From positions 2,914,001-2,978,000 of the forward strand of contig NZ_FNSA01000003.1 of the NCBI RefSeq assembly GCF_900104775.1: a DNA stretch of 64,000 nt. Direction: 5' to 3'. Shown here in pieces: positions 57,985 to 64,000 of this stretch. Within the stretch, counting starts at the first letter, position 1. Every line of letters begins with the position of its first letter. The translations under genes were made by a program, and so were the position numbers. The notes under the pieces are model-generated. The model worked only from the letters and a program-made list of their open reading frames with translations. It was not told the origin of the DNA and did not search any database. This stretch comes from Tsukamurella tyrosinosolvens (GTDB taxonomy: Bacteria; Actinomycetota; Actinomycetes; Mycobacteriales; Mycobacteriaceae).

Positions 57985-59772
57985 TTACCTGCTGGCGTGG
58001 GCCCCCGACTGCGCGACCTTGTCGGAGTCGGCGGCCTCGAGGAGCTCCTCCGCGTGCGCGCGACCGGTGTCGGAGTCGCCCAGGCCGGCGAGCATGCGCG
58101 CCAGCTCGGCGATCCGCTCCTCGCGCGACAGTGCGGTGAGCGTCGAGGTGACCGACCCCTTGCCGGTCTGCTTCCCCACCGTCAGGTGCGTGTCCGCGAA
58201 CGCGGCGACCTGCGGCAAGTGCGTCACGACGATCACCTGGTGCCGCTGGGCGAGCGCGGCGAGCCGCCGCCCGATCTCGACCGCGGCCTTGCCGCCGACG
58301 CCGGCGTCCACCTCGTCGAAGACCATCGTCAGGCCCTGCTCGGTGGCCGCGAGGACCACCTCGAGCGCGAGCATCACGCGGGAGAGCTCGCCGCCCGAGG
58401 CCGACTTGCCGATGGGCAGCGGGTTCGCGCCGTCGTGCGCGACGAGCCGGAACTCGACCACGTCGGTGCCGTGCGCGCCGGCGCGGCGCGGCGCACCGTC
58501 GACGACGACGCCGGCCCCGTCCGCGTCGGGTGCGACGGCGTCGGGCGCGACGTCGACGGTGATCGACGCGCCGCCCATGGCGAGCTTGCGCAGCTCGCCC
58601 GTGACCTTCTTCCCGAGCGACCCGGCGGCCTTCACGCGCGCCGCGGTCAGCGCCGCGGCCGCGGCGGCTAGGTCCGCCTCGAGCGACGTGACGCGCGCCT
58701 GCAGCGCGGCCAGCCCCTCGGCGGAGGTGTCGATCCCCTCCAGCCGCGTGCGGGCCTCGTCGGCCCACGCGAGGACGCCGTCGATGTCGGGCGCGTACTT
58801 GCGGGTGAGGGTCTTGAGCTCGGACTGGCGCAGCAGGAGCGATTCCAGCTCCGACGGGTCGCTGGGCAGGTCCGTGAGGTACGCGCCCAGCTCGGTCGCC
58901 ACGTCGCCGGCGACGGTGGCCGCCTCCTCGACCCGTTCGGCGAGCGCGCGCAGCACCGCATCGTCGGATCCGGCGAGGGCCGCGCGGACGGTGCCCAGGA
59001 GGTCGAGCACGGCGCCGGCACCCTCGCCCTCGCCGCCGTACCCGGCGCCGGTGAGCGCCGCGTACGAGGTGTCGGCGGCCTCGCGCAGGGTGTCGAGGTC
59101 CGAGAGCCGCTTGATCTTCTCGACGGTGTCGACGTCCTCGCCCGACACCGGCTCGACGCCGTCGATCTCGGCGAGCGACGCGGTGAGGTGGTCCTGCTCC
59201 AGCGCGAGCTCGCGCGAGCGGGTGGTGCGGTCGGCGAGCTCGGCGCGCGCGGCGAGCCACTCCTCACGGACGGCCTGGTAGGCGCGCAGCGCCTTGGTCG
59301 CCGGCGATCCGGCGAACGCGTCCAGCAGGTCGCGCTGCCGCTCGGGCCGGAGCAGCCTGAGCTGGTCGTTCTGCCCGTGGACGGTGAGCAGGGGCCCGGC
59401 GAACTCCGAGAGCGTGCCGACGGGCACGCTGCGCCCGCCGAGGTACGCGCGGGAGCGGCCGTCGGCGGCGACGCTGCGCACGGCGATCACGGCGTCGTCG
59501 TCGAGCTCGCCGCCGGCGCCGTCGACGGTCTCGCGGACCAGGTCCGCGGAGCTGGCCCCGGTCAGCGAGAAGCGGCCCTCGACGATCGCCTTGTCGGCGC
59601 CGGCGCGGATGCGGCCGGGATCGGCGCGCGCCCCCGCCAGCAGGTGCAGGCTGGTGACGACCATCGTCTTGCCCGCGCCGGTCTCGCCGGTGAGCACCGT
59701 GAGGCCGGGCGCGAACTCCGCCGCGGCCTGCTCGATGACCCCGAGCGACGAGATGCGGATCTCTTCGAGCAC
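57985..59772 (-). CDS. recN: DNA repair protein RecN
   Basis: A 595-residue SMC-like ATPase: Walker A GETGAGKT (residues 29-36), long coiled coil in the middle, signature LSRVMLALE preceded by ASGGE, and Walker B TMVFDEVDAGVGGKAAVEIG. It acts in double-strand break repair. GTG at 59772 lies 4 bases after the nadK stop. Confidence 0.95.
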   Translation of the reverse strand: MLEEIRISSLGVIEQAAAEFAPGLTVLTGETGAGKTMVVTSLHLLAGARADPGRIRAGADKAIVEGRFSLTGASSADLVRETVDGAGGELDDDAVIAVRSVAADGRSRAYLGGRSVPVGTLSEFAGPLLTVHGQNDQLRLLRPERQRDLLDAFAGSPATKALRAYQAVREEWLAARAELADRTTRSRELALEQDHLTASLAEIDGVEPVSGEDVDTVEKIKRLSDLDTLREAADTSYAALTGAGYGGEGEGAGAVLDLLGTVRAALAGSDDAVLRALAERVEEAATVAGDVATELGAYLTDLPSDPSELESLLLRQSELKTLTRKYAPDIDGVLAWADEARTRLEGIDTSAEGLAALQARVTSLEADLAAAAAALTAARVKAAGSLGKKVTGELRKLAMGGASITVDVAPDAVAPDADGAGVVVDGAPRRAGAHGTDVVEFRLVAHDGANPLPIGKSASGGELSRVMLALEVVLAATEQGLTMVFDEVDAGVGGKAAVEIGRRLAALAQRHQVIVVTHLPQVAAFADTHLTVGKQTGKGSVTSTLTALSREERIAELARMLAGLGDSDTGRAHAEELLEAADSDKVAQSGAHASR

Positions 59773-59776
59773 TGCG

Positions 59777-60685
59777 TTATCCCCCGATTCCCGTACCGGT
59801 GTCGGCGCTGCCGCCGTCGCCCTCGCGGCGGCCGCGCCAGCCGCTGATGGGCAGTTGGAACTTGTGCACCAGGCGGTCCGTGAACGGCGCCGCGCCCAGC
59901 TTGATGAACCGCACCGGCTCGGCGCCGCGGCGGATCTCGATGCGCCCGCGCTCCGGCACCTCCAGGGTGCGGCGGCCGTCGCAGAAGGCGATCGCCTCGT
60001 GCCGGCGCCCCTCGACCTCGATCGCGATCACCGACCGCGGGCTGGTGACCATCGGCCGTGCGAACAGGGCGTGGGCATTGCTCGGCACGATGAGCAGCGC
60101 CTCCAGGTCGGGCCACATGACGGGGCCGCCCGCGGAGAAGGCGTAGGCCGTGGAGCCCGTGGGCGTCGCCACGAGCAGGCCGTCGCAGGCGAAGCGCGAG
60201 ACGGGGCGGCCGTCGACCTCGGTGACGAGCTCGAGCAGGCCCTGCCGGGAACGGTTCTCCACGGACACCTCGTTGAGCGCCCAGCCCTCGGAGACGAGAC
60301 GGTCGCCGTCGTGGATCTCGACGTCGAGGGTCATCCGCGGGTGCACGGTGTAGCGCCGGTGCACGAGGTCGTCGATGGTGTCGGGCACGGTGTCGACCTC
60401 GGACTCGGCGAGGAAACCGACGTGTCCGAGGTTGATGCCGATGATGGGGACGTCGGCGCGGCGCGCGAGCTCGGCGCCGCGGAGGAAGCCGCCGTCGCCG
60501 CCGAGCACGACGACGACCTCGCAGCCGACCGCGGCGTCGTCGGGCGCCTCGCGGACGTCGCTCTCGAGCTTCATCCGCACGCCCGCGGTGTCGAGCCGCC
60601 GGCGGATGTCCTCGACGGTGCGGTCCACGTCGCTGCGGAGCGTGTGCACCACCACCAGGAACGTGCGGTCGTGAGGTGTGGTCAC
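59777..60685 (-). CDS. nadK: NAD kinase
   Basis: A 302-residue ATP/polyphosphate-NAD kinase with GGDG motif (residues 62-65) in VVVVLGGDGGFLRG, the NNE-type loop replaced by WALNEVSVE, and GLLVATPTGSTAYAFSAGGPV. It makes NADP. GTG at 60685 overlaps the tlyA TGA (GTGA). Confidence 0.95.
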   Translation of the reverse strand: MTTPHDRTFLVVVHTLRSDVDRTVEDIRRRLDTAGVRMKLESDVREAPDDAAVGCEVVVVLGGDGGFLRGAELARRADVPIIGINLGHVGFLAESEVDTVPDTIDDLVHRRYTVHPRMTLDVEIHDGDRLVSEGWALNEVSVENRSRQGLLELVTEVDGRPVSRFACDGLLVATPTGSTAYAFSAGGPVMWPDLEALLIVPSNAHALFARPMVTSPRSVIAIEVEGRRHEAIAFCDGRRTLEVPERGRIEIRRGAEPVRFIKLGAAPFTDRLVHKFQLPISGWRGRREGDGGSADTGTGIGG

Positions 60686-61506
60686 TGGGGTCCCTCCGTC
60701 ACAGCCGTGCCGATCATGTCGTCCACCTCGGCGGGGAGGGCCACCGGGCCGTCCGCGCCGGGTTCTCTGCGCAGCCACAGGAAGTACTCGACGTTGCCCG
60801 ACGGTCCGGGCAGCGGGCTGAAGGTCACGCCGCGGGTGCTCAGCCCGACCGCGGCGGCGGCCTCGGCGACGCCGCGGACGGCACTCGCGCGCAGCGCGGG
60901 CTCGCGGACGACGCCGCCCGAGCCGAGCCGGTCCTTCCCCACCTCGAACTGCGGCTTGACCATGGGCAGCAGGTCGGCGCCCGGGGCGGCGCACCGCGCG
61001 AGCGCGGGCAGCACCAGGCCGAGGGAGATGAAGGAGAGGTCGCCGACCACCAGGTCGACGGGGCCGCCGACCGCGTCCGGTTCGAGGAAACGCACGTTCG
61101 TCCGGTCGAGGACCGTCACGCGGTCGTCGTCGCGGAGCCGCCACACGAGCTCGCCGTACCCCACGTCGACGGCGTAGACGCGCTCGGCGCCGCGGTGCAA
61201 CAGGACGTCGGTGAAGCCGCCCGTCGAGGCGCCGGCGTCGAGGCACCGTCGACCGTCGACCTGGACGTCGGGGAAGGAGTCGAGGGCCCCGATCAGTTTA
61301 TGCGCGCCGCGGGACGCCCATTCGATCTCGCCGGCGATCGCCGTGACGTGCACGGGGTCGGCGGGGTCGATCTGGTTCGCGGCTTTGCGCGCGACCTGCT
61401 TGTTGACGGTGACCCGCCCGGCCTCGATCAGCTCGCGAGCGTGTTCGCGGGACCGGGCCATGCCGCGGCGGACCAGCTCGGCGTCGAGCCGTACCCTCCG
61501 AGCCAT
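60682..61506 (-). CDS. tlyA: TlyA family rRNA 2'-O-methyltransferase
   Basis: A 274-residue protein: an S4 domain (residues 1-60, RLDAELVRRGMARSREHARELI) and an FtsJ-like methyltransferase domain with the K-D-K-E pattern (SRGAHKL, VVGDLSFIS, MVKPQFEVG) and SAM loop DAGASTGGFTDVLL. In M. tuberculosis TlyA methylates 16S C1409 and 23S C1920, and its loss gives capreomycin resistance. ATG overlaps the upstream stop by one base. Confidence 0.94.
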   Translation of the reverse strand: MARRVRLDAELVRRGMARSREHARELIEAGRVTVNKQVARKAANQIDPADPVHVTAIAGEIEWASRGAHKLIGALDSFPDVQVDGRRCLDAGASTGGFTDVLLHRGAERVYAVDVGYGELVWRLRDDDRVTVLDRTNVRFLEPDAVGGPVDLVVGDLSFISLGLVLPALARCAAPGADLLPMVKPQFEVGKDRLGSGGVVREPALRASAVRGVAEAAAAVGLSTRGVTFSPLPGPSGNVEYFLWLRREPGADGPVALPAEVDDMIGTAVTEGPQ

Positions 61507-61733
61507 CAGGCGCGATCCACGGAATCGAGGGCGTCGACCAGCAGCTGGTGGGCCTGCTCGAGCAGCGCGGCCTGCCGGCCGAGGGTCGCGAGCTCGCCGA
61601 CGCCGGCCACGGCACCCGGGTCGACGACGGGGGCCGCGTCGAGCTCGTCGACGCGGTGCATCAGATCCTCGACGGCCGTGCGGACGTCGGCCGGGTCGTC
61701 CCCTCGAAACGCAGCTGGCTCCACGGTGTCCAC
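61506..61733 (-). CDS. small conserved protein, Rv1693-like position
   Basis: A 75-residue, acidic, mainly helical protein (DVRTAVEDLMHRVDELDAAPV, ATLGRQAALLEQAHQLLVDAL). It has no membrane segment and no recognised domain. It sits between the HAD hydrolase and tlyA, with one base and a one-base overlap respectively, as Rv1693 does in M. tuberculosis, so it is a real operon member. Confidence 0.75.
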   Translation of the reverse strand: MDTVEPAAFRGDDPADVRTAVEDLMHRVDELDAAPVVDPGAVAGVGELATLGRQAALLEQAHQLLVDALDSVDRA

Positions 61734-61734
61734 G

Positions 61735-62685
61735 CTATCGGATGGTCAGCCGCAGGCCCGACCGGCGCTCCTCGGAGAGTTCGCGGGCGGCGGCGATCGC
61801 GACGAACTTCGCGTCCGCGGGATCCGCGCCCGGAGCTCCCGTGACGGTCAGGTCGCCGCCGTCGACGGTGGCGGTCCACCCGTGGCGCGGGCCGGGCCGC
61901 GTCGCGGCGGGCGGCAGGCGCAGACCCGCGAGCGTCTCGGCGACGAAGGTGGGCTGGTGCAGGTCCGGCGCGGTGACGACGTCCTGCACGTCGTTGACGC
62001 CGGTGAGCACGAGGTAGGTGTCGGCGCCGAAGGCGTTGCCGCCCTCGATGTCGGTGTCGAGGCGATCGCCCACGACGAGGGCCGTCGTGGCCCCGGCCGC
62101 GCGCATCGCGTCGACGAAGATGGGGGTGAAGGGCTTGCCGGCGACCTGCGGCTCGCGCTCGGTGGCGTTGCGGACGGCGGCGACCATGGAACCGTTGCCC
62201 ACGAGCAGTCCGCGCTCGGTCGGGAGCGTCGCGTCGGTGTTGGTGGCGACCCAGACCGCGCCGGCGCGGATCGCGAGAGCCGCCTCGGACAGGCGCGCCC
62301 AACCGGTCTCCGGGCTGTGGCCCTGGATGACGGCACGGGCGTCCTCGGCACGGTCCACGACTACCAGGCCGCGGCCCTCGACCTCCGCCCGCAGCGCGGG
62401 GGCGCCGACGACGAGCACGGCGGTCCCGGCGGGGACGAGGGACGCGAGCAGTCCGGCTCCGGCCTGGGCACTCGTGACGACGGTGTCGTCGGGCGCCGCG
62501 AAGCCGAGATCGCGGAGGTGTTGTGCGACGTCGCCCGGTCCGCGGCTGGCGTTGTTCGTCACGTAGGTGACCGGCAGGCCGTCGAGCACCGCGGCCGCGC
62601 CGGGGATCGCGACGGCGCCCGCGTAGGCGGTGCCGTCGAGGTCGACGAGGAGCCGGTCGTAGCCGGCCGCGAGCGGCGCGCTCAT
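61735..62685 (-). CDS. HAD-IIA family phosphatase
   Basis: A 316-residue NagD-type HAD hydrolase: DLDGTAYAG (nucleophile Asp), VTYVTNNASRGP, KPFTPIFVDAM and GDRLDTDIEGGNAFG. It is followed by a C-terminal extension of ~55 residues with WTATVDGGDLTVTGAPG. Family members dephosphorylate sugar phosphates or 4-nitrophenyl phosphate; M. tuberculosis Rv1692 is reported as a glycerol-3-phosphate phosphatase. ATGA overlap with the upstream gene. Confidence 0.9.
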   Translation of the reverse strand: MSAPLAAGYDRLLVDLDGTAYAGAVAIPGAAAVLDGLPVTYVTNNASRGPGDVAQHLRDLGFAAPDDTVVTSAQAGAGLLASLVPAGTAVLVVGAPALRAEVEGRGLVVVDRAEDARAVIQGHSPETGWARLSEAALAIRAGAVWVATNTDATLPTERGLLVGNGSMVAAVRNATEREPQVAGKPFTPIFVDAMRAAGATTALVVGDRLDTDIEGGNAFGADTYLVLTGVNDVQDVVTAPDLHQPTFVAETLAGLRLPPAATRPGPRHGWTATVDGGDLTVTGAPGADPADAKFVAIAAARELSEERRSGLRLTIR

Positions 62686-64000
62686 TCCGCGGAGTCGGCG
62701 GAGAGCTCGGCCACCCGCTCCTCCGCGTCGGTGAACTCGTCCTCGTCCGCGGCGGCCGCGTTGAGGAACCAGGTCAGCGCATCGTCGCGGCGCTCGGCTC
62801 CGAGCAGCGCCTCGGCGTAGACGTAGAACAGGCGGGCGGCGTGGAAGCCGCGGCGCGCGGGATCGAGGTCCTCGGCCTGCAGGGTGACGACGGCCTTGTC
62901 GTACTCCCCCAGGTCCATGCGCGCACCGGCCTCCACCATCCGCAGCTCGGTGCGGTCGTCGCCCGTCAGCTGGGCCGCCTCGTCACCGCGCGCGGTCTCG
63001 ATGGCCTTCTCCGGCCGGCCGAGGCCGCGTTCGCTGTCGGCGATCATCGGGAGCAGGTTGACGGTGCCGCCCATCCGCTTCGCGGCGCGCAGCTCGCTGA
63101 GGGCCTCGGACCACTCGCCGTTCATGTACGCGGCGATGCCACAGGCCTCGCGGACCGCGGCGATGCGGCCGGCACGCTCACGCGCGGCTCGCGCATGGGC
63201 GAGGGCGGCGGCGGGATCGGTGTCGAGCAGGCGGCCGGCCAGCACGAGGTGCGAGGAGACGAGCTCGGCGTTGTTCTTGTCGAGGCTCAGCAGGTCGCGC
63301 CGGATCGCCGGATCGAGCTCCTTGGGGTCGACGTCGTTCGGGATCGACGGCTCGCCGGCCCGGGTGCGCGGGCGCTCGGAGCGCTGGTCGTCGCGCTGGA
63401 AACCGCCGCGACCACCCTGGCCTGCGGGACGCGAGCTCGAGCCGTTGCGGCCGCCGTAGGAGCTGCCGCCCCGCCGGTCTCCTCCGCCCCGGCGATCCCC
63501 ACCCGGTGCGCCGTTCCGACGGTCCGCGGAGCCTCCACCGGTGCGGCGATCCCCGGAGGGGCGTCCGCCGAACTCACGGCGGTCCCCCGAGCCGGAGCCG
63601 GCGCGACGGTCGCCGGCGCCGGACGAACGGCGGTCACCCGAGGGCCGGCCGCCGAACTCGCGCCGGTCGCCGCTTCGGGAGTCGCCGCCGCGGAAGTCGC
63701 GCCTGTCGCCACCGCGGGTGTCAGCGCCCCGGTTGTCGCGGCGATCACCGCTGCGGACGTCACGACGGTCGCCACTGCGGGAATCCCCACCGCGGTTGCC
63801 GCCGAAGTCGCGACGGTCGCCGCCTCGGACGCCCTCGGACCGTCGGTCGCCTCCGCGACCCTGGTATCCGCCGCGCTGGCCGCCACCGGTGCGGTCGCCG
63901 CCGCCCCGTCGGTCATCGCTGCGCCCTGCACCACGGTCGGTGCCTCGGCTCGCGCCACGTGACGAATCTCCGCCGTTGCTGCGTTCGGTCCGGTCGGCGG
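62682..64000 (-). CDS. TPR-like protein (Rv1691-type) with long RGG/GDRR-repeat N-terminus, partial
   Basis: The frame is open to the window edge; the start lies outside. The last ~220 residues (from about 63380) are a folded helical-repeat domain: DVDPKELDPAIRRDLLSL, then tetratricopeptide-like pairs (LLDTDPAAALAHARAARERAG, FYVYAEALLGAERRDDALTW). Upstream, about 200 visible residues are almost only Gly, Arg, Asp and Ser, with GDRR or GDRRDF/GDRREF repeated many times, as well as RGG, GGRPSGDRR and SGDRR units. Such RGG-like regions are disordered and often bind RNA. Position next to the HAD gene matches Rv1691; function unknown. Confidence 0.8.
   Translation of the reverse strand, partial: ADRTERSNGGDSSRGASRGTDRGAGRSDDRRGGGDRTGGGQRGGYQGRGGDRRSEGVRGGDRRDFGGNRGGDSRSGDRRDVRSGDRRDNRGADTRGGDRRDFRGGDSRSGDRREFGGRPSGDRRSSGAGDRRAGSGSGDRREFGGRPSGDRRTGGGSADRRNGAPGGDRRGGGDRRGGSSYGGRNGSSSRPAGQGGRGGFQRDDQRSERPRTRAGEPSIPNDVDPKELDPAIRRDLLSLDKNNAELVSSHLVLAGRLLDTDPAAALAHARAARERAGRIAAVREACGIAAYMNGEWSEALSELRAAKRMGGTVNLLPMIADSERGLGRPEKAIETARGDEAAQLTGDDRTELRMVEAGARMDLGEYDKAVVTLQAEDLDPARRGFHAARLFYVYAEALLGAERRDDALTWFLNAAAADEDEFTDAEERVAELSADSAE

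Noticed and set aside
63246-64000. Possible CRISPR or microsatellite array
   Set aside because: Units vary in length and sequence, keep the reading frame and encode GDRR/RGG repeats; there are no uniform repeats with unique spacers.

Overview
The window is about 70% GC and almost wholly coding. It comes from an actinobacterium of the order Mycobacteriales. The markers are GarA, SecA2, two MerR regulators of the FtsR/ResR type, an LprG-type and an LpqN-type lipoprotein, MctB/SteB next to SteA, a DUF222-HNH (13E12-type) gene, an MCE-domain protein, an F420-type nitroreductase and a malate synthase G. Two long blocks match M. tuberculosis gene order as I know it: a guaB1-to-secA2 block (Rv1843c to Rv1821) and a der-to-Rv1691 block (Rv1713 to Rv1691). 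The absence of PE/PPE genes and the presence of a cytochrome b5-desaturase/type III PKS cluster point to a genus outside Mycobacterium, such as Tsukamurella. The genus is an inference.

Layout. 1-3559: 3' end of guaB1, an Arg-rich leader peptide, two CNNM/CorC-type membrane proteins and an uncharacterised protein. 3570-6549: cobalamin riboswitch and a BtuCDF-type B12 importer. 6601-7422: LprG-type lipoprotein (minus). 7663-12284: three-gene cluster of cytochrome b5-desaturase, type III polyketide synthase and SyrD/PvdE-type ABC exporter. 12326-17005: malate synthase G, a spermidine-synthase-like protein, a membrane-anchored substrate-binding-like protein and a DUF2510/DUF4177 protein. 17024-21733: DUF222-HNH gene (minus), orphan MT0933-type antitoxin and an NhaA-DsbA fusion. 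21779-33836 (minus): glycine-riboswitch-controlled gcvP, a glycosyltransferase, resR-like, bifunctional nuclease, ftsR-like, garA, gcvH, pgsA-like, secA2 and an M28 peptidase. 33874-46080: mixed-strand accessory region with OsmC, epoxide-hydrolase-like, mycothiol-type fold, LpqN, F420 and flavodoxin oxidoreductases, tRNA-Pro, sugar dehydrogenase, PTP, DUF2252, siderophore-interacting protein with an IdeR-like box, a solitary MCE protein and an MFS carrier. 46085-64000 (minus): a collinear housekeeping run from a TPR protein with a long RGG/GDRR-repeat N-terminus through HAD, tlyA, nadK, recN, steA, mctB, pyrG, NUDIX, xerD, parA, scpA, scpB, rluB and cmk to der.

Control. Many genes carry TANNNT followed by 6-7 bases and then ATG/GTG, the signature of leaderless mRNAs. 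I used it to set several start codons. Two riboswitches (cobalamin, glycine), an IdeR-like box, a LexA-like half-site cluster and a MerR-type inverted repeat are also visible. The octamer GACGGTGC occurs at least 45 times on both strands, far above simple composition expectation, and sits in coding and non-coding DNA alike.
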